A stretch of 64,000 bases of DNA. Origin: Tatumella sp. JGM91 (GTDB taxonomy: Bacteria > Pseudomonadota > Gammaproteobacteria > Enterobacterales > Enterobacteriaceae). The DNA is taken from positions 186,001 through 250,000 of the forward strand of contig NZ_JAERJP010000001.1 in the NCBI RefSeq assembly GCF_018257575.1, given 5' to 3'. Position numbers and translations under genes: made by a program. Positions within the stretch are counted from its first letter, which is position 1. Each line of letters begins with the position of its first letter. The notes under the pieces were generated by a model. It had not been told where the DNA came from. It worked only from the letters and a program-made list of their open reading frames with translations, and did no database searches. Below, one piece after another: positions 1-9,529 of the stretch.

Positions 1-992
1 CCTTCTGCCAGTATGCTGAGGCTTTCACAGGCCACCGCACAGGCTAACGGATTCCCCATAAAGGTGGGGCCATGCATAAAACAACCGGCAGGGCTGTTGC
101 TGATTTTTTCCGCAACCGCACTGGTTGCGAGGGTGGCCGACAGGGTCATCGTTCCCCCGGTTAATCCTTTTCCAAGGCACATGATATCCGGGGAAATTTC
201 TGCGTGCTGACAGGCAAATAACCGTCCTGTCCGGCCGAAACCGGTAGCGATTTCATCGGCGATCAGCAGTACGCCAAATTGATCGCATAACTGTCTGACA
301 CGCCGCAGATAGTTCGGGTGATAGAAGCGCATACCTCCGGCTCCCTGAACAATGGGCTCGAGGATCACCGCTGCCAGTTGCTGATGATGTGCAGCCAGCA
401 TTTGCTGCATTTCGGCAATGTCCTCTTCCTGCCAGGGGTGATCGAAACCGGTGGCCGGGGCGGCGACAAACATATGTTCGGGCAGATAGCCTTTCCATAA
501 AGCATGCATCGAGTTTTCAGGATCGCAGACTGACATCGCTGCAAAAGTGTCCCCGTGATAACCCTGACGGATGGTAAGGAATTTCCGGCGCGGGCGGGTA
601 TCGCCGCTGTAATACTGAATGGCCATTTTCATCGCAACTTCAACCGCCACAGATCCTGAATCGGCGAGAAAGACCTTATCTAATCCTTCCGGGCTCATAT
701 CCACCAGTTTGCGGCATAAGCTGACTGCTGCAGGGTGGGTAATACCGCCAAACATCACATGTGACATATGGCTGATTTGTCTGACCATTGCCTGGTTAAG
801 CCGCGGGTGGTTATAGCCATGAATAGCAGCCCACCAGGAAGACATGCCCTCTGTCAGTTGTGTTCCGTCAGCCAGAGTCAGGGTACAGCGGTCGGCGGTG
901 ACCACCGGATAACAGGGCAAAGGATCGATCATTGAGGTGTAGGGATGCCAGATATGCTGGCGGTCGAACGCAAGGTCGTCGGCAGTTAACAT
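1..992 (-). CDS. bioA: Adenosylmethionine-8-amino-7-oxononanoate aminotransferase, partial (3' end outside window)
   Basis: BioA is the PLP-dependent class III aminotransferase that converts KAPA to DAPA with S-adenosylmethionine as amino donor in biotin synthesis. The reverse strand is open without a stop from an ATG at 990-992 to the window edge, giving about 330 residues of a family usually near 430. Visible marks are the N-terminal HIWHPYTSM motif, [13 protein letters not shown], the HGDTFAAMS and [11 protein letters not shown] motifs, and the PLP lysine in CLGKGLTGG. The gene is divergent from bioBFCD and the start lies 3 bp from the BirA operator, so both arms should be repressed together. 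No strong Shine-Dalgarno is visible. Identity is secure; only the C-terminal quarter is missing. Confidence 0.96.
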   Translation of the reverse strand, partial: MLTADDLAFDRQHIWHPYTSMIDPLPCYPVVTADRCTLTLADGTQLTEGMSSWWAAIHGYNHPRLNQAMVRQISHMSHVMFGGITHPAAVSLCRKLVDMSPEGLDKVFLADSGSVAVEVAMKMAIQYYSGDTRPRRKFLTIRQGYHGDTFAAMSVCDPENSMHALWKGYLPEHMFVAAPATGFDHPWQEEDIAEMQQMLAAHHQQLAAVILEPIVQGAGGMRFYHPNYLRRVRQLCDQFGVLLIADEIATGFGRTGRLFACQHAEISPDIMCLGKGLTGGTMTLSATLATSAVAEKISNSPAGCFMHGPTFMGNPLACAVACESLSILAE

Positions 993-995
993 AAA

Positions 996-1030
996 CTTGT
1001 AAACCAAATTAAAAAGATTTAGTTTACAAG
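996..1030. promoter_or_regulatory. BirA operator (bio operator) between bioA and bioBFCD
   Basis: There is an inverted repeat with arms CTTGTAAACC (996-1005) and AGTTTACAAG (1021-1030), matching at 9 of 10 positions and separated by 15 bp. This is the form of the enterobacterial biotin operator bound by the BirA-biotinyl-AMP dimer, and it lies exactly between the divergent bioA and bioB genes. It should couple transcription of both arms to biotin supply. The regulatory role is known from E. coli; the site assignment here is by sequence match and position. Confidence 0.92.
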
Positions 1031-1073
1031 TATACGTATAAAAACTGTCTTTGTTAATTACCCGGAGCATGTC

Positions 1074-2108
1074 ATGTCACAACGCTGGACCCTTTCTCAG
1101 GCCGAAGCTTTGTTTGAGAAACCGTTACTGGAACTGCTTTTTGAAGCACAGCAAGTGCATCGCCGTCATTTCGATCCGCAAAAAGTCCAGGTCAGTACCT
1201 TATTATCGATTAAAACCGGCGCCTGCCCGGAAGATTGTAAGTATTGTCCGCAAAGTGCCCGTTATAAAACCGGCCTCGAGTCAGAGCGCTTAATGGAAGT
1301 TGAAGAAGTTCTGGCTTCAGCACGCAAGGCCCGCCAGGCCGGATCAGGCCGTTTTTGCATGGGCGCGGCATGGAAAAATCCCCATGACAGGGATATGCCT
1401 TACCTGGAGAAAATGATTGCCGGTGTTAAAGAAATGGGGATGGAAACCTGTATGACGCTCGGCACCCTGTCAGCGCAACAGGCTGAACGACTGGCCAGTG
1501 CCGGACTGGATTTTTATAACCATAATCTCGACACTTCCCCCGAATTTTACGGCAGTATCGTGACAACCCGTACTTATCAGGAACGGCTGGATACTCTTGG
1601 TGCGGTCAGGGATGCGGGCATGAAAGTCTGTTCCGGAGGAATTGTCGGTCTGGGCGAAACGGTTACCGATCGTGCCGGACTGCTGGTTCAGCTGGCCAAT
1701 CTGCCGGTTCCTCCGGAGAGTGTTCCGATCAATATGCTGGTGAAGGTCAAAGGTACGCCACTGGCAGATAACGAAGATGTCTGTCCGTTTGATTTTATCC
1801 GGACGATAGCTGTGGCCAGGATAATGATGCCTGCCTCTTACGTCCGTCTGTCCGCCGGGCGTGAACAGATGAATGAACAGACCCAGGCGATGTGTTTTAT
1901 GGCCGGAGCTAACTCTATTTTCTATGGCTGCAAGCTGCTGACCACACCAAACCCTGAAGAAGATAATGACCTGCGTCTGTTCCGTAAACTGGGGCTTAAC
2001 CCCGAACAGACTTATACGGAACAGGGCGATCGTGGCCGTGAGCAGCAATTACATCAGGTATTACAGGAGAGTGATACGGCGTTGTTCTATAACGCGGCGG
2101 TACAATGA
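1074..2108 (+). CDS. bioB: Biotin synthase
   Basis: BioB is a radical SAM enzyme that inserts sulfur into dethiobiotin to give biotin. The 344-residue product has the radical SAM CxxxCxxC motif at C51, C55 and C58 ([11 protein letters not shown]), plus the CMTLGTLS and YNHNLDT segments typical of BioB. Length matches E. coli BioB (346). The start at 1074 follows a GGAG at 1064-1067; an ATG at 1069 is out of frame. It is the first gene of bioBFCD, transcribed away from the BirA operator, and its TGA overlaps the bioF ATG. Confidence 0.98.
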   Translation: MSQRWTLSQAEALFEKPLLELLFEAQQVHRRHFDPQKVQVSTLLSIKTGACPEDCKYCPQSARYKTGLESERLMEVEEVLASARKARQAGSGRFCMGAAWKNPHDRDMPYLEKMIAGVKEMGMETCMTLGTLSAQQAERLASAGLDFYNHNLDTSPEFYGSIVTTRTYQERLDTLGAVRDAGMKVCSGGIVGLGETVTDRAGLLVQLANLPVPPESVPINMLVKVKGTPLADNEDVCPFDFIRTIAVARIMMPASYVRLSAGREQMNEQTQAMCFMAGANSIFYGCKLLTTPNPEEDNDLRLFRKLGLNPEQTYTEQGDRGREQQLHQVLQESDTALFYNAAVQ

Positions 2109-3256
2109 GCTGGCAGCAAAAAATCACCGGAGCACTGCGGTTACAGCGTGAGTCCGGGTTGTGGCGTCAGATGCAGCCGGTTACTCCCGCGGCAAATGCA
2201 ACACTGTCGGCAGAAGGCCGGCAGTATCACCATTTCTCTTCCAATGATTATCTGGGACTGAGCCGGCACCCGCGGATTATTGATGCCTGGCAGCAGGGGC
2301 TTAACCGCTGGGGAGCCGGTGCCGGTGCCTCCGGCCATGTGACGGGCTATACCCCGGCACACCGGGAGCTGGAAGAGGCCCTGGCGCAGCGGCTGGGGTT
2401 TTCCCGGGCATTGCTGTTCGGTTCCGGATTCGCGGCCAACCAGGCCTTAGTTTTTGCTCTGGCCGGTAAACAGGATCGGTTGCTGGCCGATAAACTGATG
2501 CACGCATCATTACTCGAAGCAGCGGCCCTGAGTCCGGCGACGTTATGCCGTTTTCAGCATAACAGCCCGCAGAGCCTGCAACGGTTACTTTCCCGTACCT
2601 GTGACGGCGAAACCCTGATTATTACCGAAGGGGTGTTCAGTATGGACGGTGACCGTGCGCCATTGAGGGAGCTCCGTCAGCAGGCAGATGCCTCAGGCAG
2701 CTGGCTGGTGGTCGATGATGCGCACGGTATCGGGGTCTGCGGGCCACAGGGCAGGGGCAGTTGCCAGCAACAGGGGATTACGCCTGATATTCTGGTGGTC
2801 ACCTTCGGTAAGGCATTCGGTGTTGCCGGAGCCGCCATACTCTGCTCTGCAGACGTGGCCGACTATTTGTGTCAGTCGGCAAAACACCTGATTTACAGCA
2901 CGGCGATGCCTCCGGCACAGGCGGTGGCTATTCATGCGTCATTACACCTGATCGACGTTGCTGATCAACGCAGAGAAAAATTACAGCACAACATCCGTTT
3001 ATTCCGTCAACAGATGACAGGTCTGCGCTGGTCACTGCTCCCCTCAGAGACAGCGATCCAGCCATTGATGATCGGAGAAAATCAGTCAGCCGTCGATCTG
3101 GCCGCAGCACTGCGTCAGCGTGGGTTTTGGATCAATGCGATCCGTCCGCCAACGGTACCTGCCGGCGCAGCAAGGCTGCGTATCACCCTTTCGGCAGCCC
3201 ATGATCCGCAGCAGATTGAACAACTGGCGGAGCACTTATATGCATTGCAATCCTGA
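2105..3256 (+). CDS. bioF: 8-amino-7-oxononanoate synthase
   Basis: BioF is the PLP enzyme that condenses pimeloyl-ACP with alanine to KAPA. The product is 383 residues (E. coli 384). Features include SSNDYLGLS near residue 46, the GSGFAANQA segment, the DDAHGIG cofactor motif near 204-210, and the Schiff-base lysine K236 in VTFGKAFG. The start overlaps the bioB stop by 4 bp (ATGA), showing translational coupling. The 3' end overlaps bioC by 17 bp. Confidence 0.98.
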   Translation: MSWQQKITGALRLQRESGLWRQMQPVTPAANATLSAEGRQYHHFSSNDYLGLSRHPRIIDAWQQGLNRWGAGAGASGHVTGYTPAHRELEEALAQRLGFSRALLFGSGFAANQALVFALAGKQDRLLADKLMHASLLEAAALSPATLCRFQHNSPQSLQRLLSRTCDGETLIITEGVFSMDGDRAPLRELRQQADASGSWLVVDDAHGIGVCGPQGRGSCQQQGITPDILVVTFGKAFGVAGAAILCSADVADYLCQSAKHLIYSTAMPPAQAVAIHASLHLIDVADQRREKLQHNIRLFRQQMTGLRWSLLPSETAIQPLMIGENQSAVDLAAALRQRGFWINAIRPPTVPAGAARLRITLSAAHDPQQIEQLAEHLYALQS

Positions 3257-4016
3257 ACAGACCGCAGGGCCGGGTGTTGATAAATCAGCAATAGGTAAAG
3301 CTTTTGGCCGTGCGGCAGCAACTTATGATGATTATGCAGCGCTGCAGCGTATTACCGGTGACCGTTTACGGGAAATAGCCGGCATGCCGGCAGCAGGCGA
3401 CTTACTGGATGCGGGCTGCGGCAGTGGCTGGTATAGCCGTTGTTTCAGCGCCGCGGGGTATCGGGTCACGGCACTGGATATTTCGACAGAGATGCTTCGT
3501 TATGCCCGTCAGCAACAGAGTGCCGCAGATTATCTACAGGCTGATCTGGACGCGTTACCTTTTCGCGCCGGTAGCTTTGATGTTATCTGGAGCAATCTGG
3601 CCCTGCAATGGAGCAACCAGCTGCGGCAGGCAGTATATCAGCTGCGTTCTGCTCTGAGACCGGCAGGTCAGCTGCGATTTTCCACAGTTGCGGCAGGGTC
3701 ATTACCGGAAGTGGATCAGGCGTGGCAGTCCGTAGACGGTACTGCACATACTAACTCGTTCCTCACTGTGCAGCAGATTACGCAGGCCGTCTGCGGGTAT
3801 GGTATCAGGCTGATCCATGAGCCCGTAACCCTGCACTTTCCGTCTGCTCGTGCGGCGCTCTGGTCACTGAAAGGGGTGGGGGCCGGTCATCTGCACCAGC
3901 GGACGAAGAGTCTGCCCCTTACCCGTCAGCGGCTGGCGCTGCTTGATGCGGGCTGGCCTAAAGAGACAGAAGGCTACCGATTAAGTTATCAGATAGTGTA
4001 TGGAGTGACAGAATGA
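3240..4016 (+). CDS. bioC: Malonyl-ACP O-methyltransferase
   Basis: BioC methylates the free carboxyl of malonyl-ACP to disguise it as a fatty-acid primer for pimelate synthesis. The class I SAM motif is DAGCGSGW at residues 57-64, followed by ALDIS, and the BioC-typical stretches IWSNLALQW and SLKGVGAGHLH are present. The open frame extends upstream to 3120, but the ATG at 3240 behind a GGAG gives 258 residues, close to E. coli BioC (251), and is preferred. It overlaps the end of bioF by 17 bp and its stop overlaps bioD by 4 bp. Confidence 0.95.
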   Translation: MHCNPEQTAGPGVDKSAIGKAFGRAAATYDDYAALQRITGDRLREIAGMPAAGDLLDAGCGSGWYSRCFSAAGYRVTALDISTEMLRYARQQQSAADYLQADLDALPFRAGSFDVIWSNLALQWSNQLRQAVYQLRSALRPAGQLRFSTVAAGSLPEVDQAWQSVDGTAHTNSFLTVQQITQAVCGYGIRLIHEPVTLHFPSARAALWSLKGVGAGHLHQRTKSLPLTRQRLALLDAGWPKETEGYRLSYQIVYGVTE

Positions 4017-4702
4017 ATCATCGCTGGTTTATCACCGGAACAGATACAGAAGCCGGAAAAACGGTGGCGACAACCGCATTGTTGCAGGCGGCGGCAACGC
4101 AGGGCTGGCGCGCGGCGGGTTATAAGCCAGTAGCCTCCGGCTCGGAAATGACACCGCAGGGATTACGTAACAGCGATGGGCTGTTACTGCAACAAAACAG
4201 TTTACCTGGTCTGGATTATCATGAAGTTAATCCGCTGGTCTTTGCTGAGGCCACATCGCCGCATATTGTCAGTGCGGCACAACGACAGCCGATTAGCGCG
4301 CAGGCGATGTCAGCAGGGCTGCGTCATCTGGAAACGAAAGCCGACTGGATTGGCGTAGAAGGGGCTGGCGGATGGTTTACACCACTGGCAGACGATTTTT
4401 TGTTTTCTGACTGGGTGGTTGCAGAACAATTGCCGGTAGTGCTGGTGGTAGGAATGAAACTGGGCTGTATTAATCATGCGCTTCTGAGTGCTGCCGCAAT
4501 CCGGGCTGCCGGCCTGACGCTTTCCGGCTGGATAGCTAACTGTGTACAGCCACCTCAGGAGCGTCATCAGCCATATATGGAAACCCTGATTCAGCGACTG
4601 CCGGCACCACTGCTCGGCGAAATCCCGCAACTGACCAGCAGACAGCAACTGTCCTGCTGCGGACAATATGTTGATTTACCCGCTGCCGTCAGTTCACGCT
4701 GA
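4013..4702 (+). CDS. bioD: ATP-dependent dethiobiotin synthetase
   Basis: BioD closes the ureido ring of DAPA with CO2 and ATP to give dethiobiotin. The 229-residue product carries the P-loop GTDTEAGKT at residues 9-17, the GYKPVASG substrate motif and the VEGAGGW segment. It is the last gene of bioBFCD, overlapping bioC by 4 bp. Its 3' end overlaps by 14 bp the end of the convergent ABC ATPase gene, with no obvious terminator between them. Confidence 0.97.
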   Translation: MNHRWFITGTDTEAGKTVATTALLQAAATQGWRAAGYKPVASGSEMTPQGLRNSDGLLLQQNSLPGLDYHEVNPLVFAEATSPHIVSAAQRQPISAQAMSAGLRHLETKADWIGVEGAGGWFTPLADDFLFSDWVVAEQLPVVLVVGMKLGCINHALLSAAAIRAAGLTLSGWIANCVQPPQERHQPYMETLIQRLPAPLLGEIPQLTSRQQLSCCGQYVDLPAAVSSR

Positions 4703-5414
4703 GCCATTTATTGATCATGCCTTCATCCAGCTGAGTAACACGGCCGTTAGCGACGCTGCGGCCGCAATGCAGCAGTAGAAAATAGTCGGCCACACTGCGG
4801 ATAAAGGAAACCCGCTGTTCCAGCAACAGGATGGTCATCCCGAACTCATGATTCAGGCAGCGTAGCAGGTTACCCATATCTTCTTCCAGCCAGCAGGACA
4901 TGCCTCCGGTCGGTTCATCCAGAATCAGTAATTTGGGTTCCAGTACCAGCGCCCGGGCCAGTGCCAGTTGTTGCTGCTGATCGATAGTTAAATCACCACT
5001 GCGCTGATGACGCAGGTCATACAGATGCGGGAAAAGATCAAAGATTATTTGCGGGATTGCGTAAGGCGGGCTGCTTTTTGCGGCCTTTAAGGCGATCATC
5101 AGGTTATCTTCAACACTCATCTGAGAAAAGATATGCCGCCCCTGGGGAACGTAACCGATCCCCATACCTGCCCGTTGTTCTGACGGTTGTTGCTGAAGGT
5201 CGCGTGGCGGAGCATTACGTTCCTGCCAGGTAATGGTACCGCTATTGATCGGCAAATATCCCATAATACAATTGACCAGCGTCGTTTTTCCCATCCCCGG
5301 CTGGCCCAGCACAGCAGTGCATGAGCCGGGCATCAGGTCCATGTCGACATCCCGGAGAATATGATTCGGACCATAAAACTGATTGATTGCACGTAAACTC
5401 AGCATCTGTTGCAC
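4689..5414 (-). CDS. Orphan UrtE/LivF-type ABC transporter ATP-binding protein with degenerate signature motif
   Basis: The 241-residue protein resembles UrtE, the ATPase of urea ABC importers (branched-chain amino acid LivF subclass). Shared marks are QFYGPNHILR near residue 12, IGYVPQGRHIF near 86, and LLLEQ at the switch region, where LivF/UrtE proteins carry Gln instead of His. Walker A is GQPGMGKT (37-44), the Q-loop is Q91 and Walker B is LLILDEP (162-168). The ABC signature, normally LSGGQ, reads LTIDQ (142-146), so both glycines are lost. No urtABCD permease or binding protein lies nearby. ATP hydrolysis may be impaired, or the protein may serve a transporter encoded elsewhere. Family assignment is firm; substrate is unknown. 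Confidence 0.8.
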   Translation of the reverse strand: MQQMLSLRAINQFYGPNHILRDVDMDLMPGSCTAVLGQPGMGKTTLVNCIMGYLPINSGTITWQERNAPPRDLQQQPSEQRAGMGIGYVPQGRHIFSQMSVEDNLMIALKAAKSSPPYAIPQIIFDLFPHLYDLRHQRSGDLTIDQQQQLALARALVLEPKLLILDEPTGGMSCWLEEDMGNLLRCLNHEFGMTILLLEQRVSFIRSVADYFLLLHCGRSVANGRVTQLDEGMINKWLSVN

Positions 5415-5799
5415 TCCTCTGTATAGGTTACGCCTGGCGGCCCGCAGACTGCCCGGCGACGCTTATGCCGTCTCTCCCCGGACGACAGCACCCTCTGAAT
5501 AAAGCAATTATCAGGCCACAATGATGTAGCCTGAGAAAAACCGGTTATATCGGGTCTGTCAGGGCCAGTTATGCACAGCCAGTGGCTATCGGCAGGCGCT
5601 GTTGCACTTTACCGGTGCCGGGCGGAATGCTTTAGGGTGCATCCTGACCGCTAAAAAGGCAGAAAATCTGAGGAGAGGTACTTGACCGTAGTGAAAAATA
5701 ACGTAAAGCCGTGCTGCGGCAATGATTTGAAAACTGACATAAGGGGTAAAAAAAGCCAAAAAAAATTTTTTTTAATCTGGCTGAAAAGGGATTAATAAT

Positions 5800-5869
5800 T
5801 TATACACAGCCGATGCTATCAGGGCTAAAAACAGTTATCCACTATTCCTGTGGATAACTATGTGCATTA
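5800..5869. promoter_or_regulatory. DARS1-like DnaA box cluster
   Basis: Four DnaA-box-like 9-mers lie within 70 bp: TTATACACA at 5800-5808 (consensus TTATNCACA), TTATCCACT at 5835-5843 (one mismatch), TGTGGATAA at 5849-5857 (perfect box on the minus strand) and TGTGCATTA at 5861-5869 (minus strand, one mismatch). The middle two boxes face each other 5 bp apart. In E. coli the bioD-uvrB intergenic region carries DARS1, a DnaA-box cluster that promotes ADP/ATP exchange on DnaA to restore initiation competence. Position and box density make a DARS1 homologue likely; activity is inferred. Confidence 0.75.
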
Positions 5870-6150
5870 GCATCTTAAAACAGGGCTGAAGCAAGGAAAT
5901 ATGCGGTCTGGCAACAGACTGGCTGTAAATCGGACTTTTGATATTAACTGTATATATTCAATTAGTTAATTAAAAGCAAGCCTGCGGACAGTCAGACGGC
6001 CGATTATGGCAGTGGTTTATTACATTAACTTGACAAACGATAAAGTCGGCAGGCAGTCGGTGGATAACACTGGCCACGGAGACAATCGCGCGGAGAAATA
6101 AAAATTATTTCTCGTTAAAATTCCTTAAGTCACATTGTGATATGTATCCG

Positions 6151-6170
6151 TACTGGCTGTATACCCAGTA
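6151..6170. promoter_or_regulatory. LexA (SOS) box of uvrB
   Basis: TACTGGCTGTATACCCAGTA is a 20-bp match to the LexA operator form TACTG-N10-CAGTA, with the essential CTG (6153-6155) and CAG (6166-6168) spaced by 10. It lies 74 bp upstream of the uvrB ATG and just upstream of the probable -35 element, so LexA binding would block transcription until DNA damage. uvrB is a known SOS gene in E. coli. Confidence 0.92.
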
Positions 6171-6175
6171 TGACA

Positions 6176-6204
6176 CTGGCAAATTTTCGTTCAGTGGTTA
6201 GAAT
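6176..6204 (+). promoter_or_regulatory. Probable sigma-70 promoter of uvrB
   Basis: CTGGCA at 6176-6181 (4 of 6 to the -35 consensus) and TAGAAT at 6199-6204 (5 of 6 to the -10) are separated by 17 bp. The -10 is 39 bp before the ATG. The LexA box abuts the -35, which fits SOS control. Assigned by consensus match only; other promoters further upstream are possible. Confidence 0.55.
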
Positions 6205-6243
6205 AGATCCCCCGCCAGAACAGATGCGACAGGTGACCCTACG

Positions 6244-8274
6244 ATGAGCAAAGTTTTCACACTCCATTCGGAATTCAAACCGTCAGGTGATCAGCCTGAG
6301 GCCATCCGCCGTCTGGAGGAAGGGCTGGAAGACGGATTAGCACACCAGACATTGCTCGGGGTGACCGGCTCCGGAAAAACCTTTACGGTGGCTAATGTGA
6401 TTGCTGACCTGAACCGGCCAACGATGGTACTGGCCCCCAATAAAACCCTGGCGGCCCAGTTATACGGTGAGATGAAAGCCTTTTTCCCTGATAATGCTGT
6501 CGAATACTTTGTGTCTTACTATGATTATTACCAGCCCGAAGCCTATGTGCCGAGCTCGGATACCTTTATCGAGAAAGATGCCTCGGTCAACGAGCATATT
6601 GAGCAAATGCGTCTGTCGGCAACCAAAGCTTTACTGGAACGCCGCGATGTCATTGTGGTCGCTTCCGTTTCGGCGATCTATGGTCTGGGTGATCCGGATT
6701 TATATCTGAAAATGATGCTGCACCTTAGCCGGGGAATGATCATTGACCAGCGCAGTATTCTGCGCCGACTGGCTGAGCTGCAATATACCCGTAATGACCA
6801 GGCTTTTCAGCGCGGAACATTCCGCGTGCGTGGCGAGGTGATTGATATTTTCCCTGCCGAATCTGATGAAATTGCTCTGCGGGTCGAACTGTTTGATGAT
6901 GAAGTCGAACGACTGTCGATCTTTGATCCTTTAACCGGTCAGGTGGCACAGACGGTTCCCCGCTATACGGTTTACCCTAAAACTCACTATGTCACGCCAC
7001 GTGAACGTATTGTGCAGTCGATGGAAGAGATAAAACTGGAACTGGCCGATCGCCGCCGTGTATTGCTGGAAAATAATAAATTACTCGAAGAACAAAGGAT
7101 TACGCAGCGTACTCAGTTCGATTTAGAAATGATGAATGAGCTGGGTTACTGCTCGGGTATCGAAAACTATTCACGTTATCTCTCGGGCCGCGGGCCGGGA
7201 GAGCCACCGCCAACCCTGTTCGATTATCTGCCCGCCGACGGCCTGCTGGTGGTCGATGAATCACACGTCACTATTCCGCAAATAGGCGGAATGTACCGGG
7301 GGGATCGGGCGCGTAAAGAAAACCTGGTCGAGTATGGTTTCCGTTTACCTTCGGCGCTGGATAACCGCCCGCTGAAATTTGAAGAATTTGAAGCTCTGGC
7401 ACCCCAGACGATTTATGTTTCTGCGACCCCGGGGGCATATGAACTGGACAAATCCGGCGATGAAGTGATTGACCAGGTCGTCCGGCCAACGGGGCTGCTG
7501 GATCCGCTGATTGAAGTGCGTCCGGTGGCGACACAGGTAGATGATTTATTATCTGAAATTCGTCAGCGGGTCGAAATTAATGAGCGGGTACTGGTGACCA
7601 CTCTGACCAAACGGATGGCGGAAGATCTGACCGAATATCTTGAGGAGCATGGTGAGCGGGTACGTTATCTGCATTCCGACATTGATACGGTCGAGAGGAT
7701 GGAGATTATCCGCGATTTACGGTTAGGCGAATTTGACGTACTGGTGGGCATAAACCTGTTACGGGAAGGGCTGGATATGCCGGAAGTTTCGCTGGTGGCT
7801 ATTCTGGATGCAGATAAAGAAGGTTTCCTGCGTTCTGAACGTTCTCTGATTCAGACGATTGGCCGTGCGGCTCGTAATATCAGTGGTAAGGCTATTCTGT
7901 ACGGCGATCGTATTACGCCTTCCATGGCACGTGCTATTGAAGAAACTGAGCGCCGCAGGGAGAAACAACAAGCCTGGAACCAGCAACACGGGATTGTACC
8001 GACCCGGTTAAATAAGAAAGTGACTGACATCCTTGAACTGGGGCAGGGAATTGGCCGTACGAAAGGGAAGTCTCAGGACAAAAATCAGACCAGGCAACGG
8101 GCCGCAGAAGCGGCTGGCCAGTATGCAGCATTAACCCCGCAGGCAATGCAGAAAAAAATTGCCGAATTGGAGGCCAGAATGCAGAAGCATGCCATGGATC
8201 TTGAGTTTGAAGAAGCTGCGCGGCTACGTGATGAATTACATGAGGTCCGGGCACTGTTTATCGCCGCCTCCTGA
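6244..8274 (+). CDS. uvrB: Excinuclease ABC subunit B
   Basis: UvrB is the central damage-verification helicase of nucleotide excision repair; it is loaded by UvrA and recruits UvrC. The 676-residue product (E. coli 673) has Walker A GVTGSGKT at 39-46, the beta-hairpin segment [10 protein letters not shown], helicase motif DESH, ATPGAYE, the motif VI region QTIGRAARN, and a C-terminal UVR motif for UvrC contact ([13 protein letters not shown]). The ATG is preceded by AGGTGA at 6231-6236. It stands alone behind a LexA box. Its stop lies 19 bp from the end of the convergent ybhK. Confidence 0.98.
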   Translation: MSKVFTLHSEFKPSGDQPEAIRRLEEGLEDGLAHQTLLGVTGSGKTFTVANVIADLNRPTMVLAPNKTLAAQLYGEMKAFFPDNAVEYFVSYYDYYQPEAYVPSSDTFIEKDASVNEHIEQMRLSATKALLERRDVIVVASVSAIYGLGDPDLYLKMMLHLSRGMIIDQRSILRRLAELQYTRNDQAFQRGTFRVRGEVIDIFPAESDEIALRVELFDDEVERLSIFDPLTGQVAQTVPRYTVYPKTHYVTPRERIVQSMEEIKLELADRRRVLLENNKLLEEQRITQRTQFDLEMMNELGYCSGIENYSRYLSGRGPGEPPPTLFDYLPADGLLVVDESHVTIPQIGGMYRGDRARKENLVEYGFRLPSALDNRPLKFEEFEALAPQTIYVSATPGAYELDKSGDEVIDQVVRPTGLLDPLIEVRPVATQVDDLLSEIRQRVEINERVLVTTLTKRMAEDLTEYLEEHGERVRYLHSDIDTVERMEIIRDLRLGEFDVLVGINLLREGLDMPEVSLVAILDADKEGFLRSERSLIQTIGRAARNISGKAILYGDRITPSMARAIEETERRREKQQAWNQQHGIVPTRLNKKVTDILELGQGIGRTKGKSQDKNQTRQRAAEAAGQYAALTPQAMQKKIAELEARMQKHAMDLEFEEAARLRDELHEVRALFIAAS

Positions 8275-8293
8275 GTATCCGTGGGGCGGCGGA

Positions 8294-9196
8294 CTATCCC
8301 AGACTCTGTACGGCCTTTTCCAGGGCAATATGCAGCAAATGCCGGTCATGACGGTATCTGATATCACCGGCTTCAAGGGGATGCTGAATAATTCTGCGCC
8401 CCCCCAGCTGGCTGATATCAGCGGCAGGACTGACAATAACGGCATCAATCACCCTGCGGCCAATCACCTGCTCCATTTTCTGTAGTTTATCGCTGACCGT
8501 CAGAGAACCCGCAGGACTGTGTTCTTTCCCCAGATTACCAATAAAAATCATTTTGGCCGGGGTACGTCGCAGGGCGGTCGCCATCTGTTCCATCAGCAGT
8601 ACCGGCATCAGGCTGGTATAAAAACTGCCGGGGCCGATTAAGATCAAATCAGCTTCAGCGATAGCCTCTGTCGCTTCACGTGTCGCGGTTACCTGCGGAA
8701 AGAGCGTCAGGGAACAGGGCAGTTCATCCATTGCATCAATGGCAGTTTCACCATATACAGCATTTCCCCGACTATCGGTAGCGACCAGGTCAACCGGTTG
8801 CTCTGACATCGGGATCAGAAAAGCATCCACTTTCAGGACATTACGGATAAGATTAATCGCCTCCAGCGGTCTGACACTCAGATTATCCAGCGCTTTCAGC
8901 ATCAGGTTCCCCAGATTATGTCCGGCCAGTTCACCGTTACCACTAAAGCGGTATTCGAACATGGCAGAGGCGATGCCGGGTTCAGTAATTAACTGATTCA
9001 GACAATTGCGCATATCACCCCAGGCAATTCCGCCTTCCGAGCGACGGATCCTGCCGGTGGAACCCCCGTTATCCGTGGTGGTGACAATTCCGGTTAGCCG
9101 TGACCCGAGAGAGGAGAGGGATGACATCACGCGGCCTAAACCATGCCCCCCGCCAATGGCCACAACGCGATCTAAATCTGCCAGCGTGCGATTCAT
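8294..9196 (-). CDS. ybhK: YvcK/CofD-family protein YbhK
   Basis: YbhK belongs to the CofD-like YvcK family, in Bacillus a sugar-nucleotide-binding factor needed for gluconeogenic growth and cell-wall homeostasis; its role in enterobacteria is not settled. The product starts with the nucleotide-binding [10 protein letters not shown] near residue 13, followed by [12 protein letters not shown] and, later, [13 protein letters not shown]. The frame is open up to 9346, but the ATG at 9194-9196 behind AAGGAT gives 300 residues, matching E. coli YbhK (302). It is divergent from moaA, as in E. coli. Confidence 0.93.
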   Translation of the reverse strand: MNRTLADLDRVVAIGGGHGLGRVMSSLSSLGSRLTGIVTTTDNGGSTGRIRRSEGGIAWGDMRNCLNQLITEPGIASAMFEYRFSGNGELAGHNLGNLMLKALDNLSVRPLEAINLIRNVLKVDAFLIPMSEQPVDLVATDSRGNAVYGETAIDAMDELPCSLTLFPQVTATREATEAIAEADLILIGPGSFYTSLMPVLLMEQMATALRRTPAKMIFIGNLGKEHSPAGSLTVSDKLQKMEQVIGRRVIDAVIVSPAADISQLGGRRIIQHPLEAGDIRYRHDRHLLHIALEKAVQSLG

Positions 9197-9350
9197 AATT
9201 ATCCTTTGGTTAGCTGTTAGCCCGGGGTGACAAATATCTGCCAAACAACCAGCAGAGAAACAGTTATTCTCTCTTAATAAAAGCCTGTTTAACAGAGGAT
9301 TAATCTGTAGCGGTAAATGAACATTAACCGCCACAGCGGAGGCCAATAGC

Positions 9351-9410
9351 GTGACTTATGGAGAGGTTTCGCGCTAAAATTCGTTCGGGCGATTATCTGT
9401 ACTGATAATC
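9351..9410 (+). promoter_or_regulatory. Candidate moa promoter and adjacent 20-bp inverted repeat
   Basis: GTGACT at 9351-9356 and TAAAAT at 9375-9380 (spacer 18) form a possible sigma-70 promoter for moaABCDE. Directly downstream lies a perfect inverted repeat, GATTATC at 9391-9397 and GATAATC at 9404-9410 with a 6-bp centre, ending 1 bp before the riboswitch. It could be a protein operator or an initial transcript hairpin. No known regulator is assigned. The rest of the 9197-9350 gap shows nothing recognisable. Confidence 0.4.
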
Positions 9411-9411
9411 T

Positions 9412-9524
9412 ACACTCTAAGCCCGTATCACCTACGTTATCACGGGTAATAAGGTGTCCGGGCCGCAGTTATTACTGCCAGGGTGCGGGAAGAAATGACC
9501 GCATCTCCCGACTTCGGAAAGGTG
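9412..9524 (+). ncRNA. Moco RNA motif (molybdenum cofactor riboswitch) in the moaA leader
   Basis: The moaA leader contains the conserved blocks of the E. coli moaA Moco RNA: ACACTCTA at 9412-9419, CTGCCAGGGTGCGGGAAG around 9475-9492, then AAATGACCGCATCTCCCG and CGGAAAGGTG running up to the start codon. Internal helices are visible, such as TGCGG (9484-9488) with CCGCA (9499-9503). The motif represses moa expression when the cofactor is abundant in E. coli. The GGAAAGGTG end lies just before the GTG start, so it can mask ribosome binding. Boundaries are approximate. Confidence 0.88.
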
Positions 9525-9529
9525 TTTCT

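Larger units (their letters stand above)
5415..6243. other. 829-bp intergenic region upstream of uvrB with replication and SOS control sites
   Basis: No open frame here looks like a gene. The stretch is rich in A/T tracts, including a run of A followed by T near 5758-5773. It holds DnaA-box-like 9-mers on both strands (5569-5577, 5800-5808, 5835-5843, 5849-5857, 5861-5869, 6059-6067), a LexA box and the probable uvrB promoter. In E. coli the corresponding bioD-uvrB gap contains DARS1 and DnaA-binding sites of uvrB. The part nearest 5415 should hold the promoter of the orphan ABC ATPase gene, but I see no clear one. Confidence 0.8.

Noticed and set aside
1470-2048. 192-codon reverse frame inside bioB
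   Set aside because: Lies wholly opposite the conserved bioB gene; composition typical of a shadow frame.
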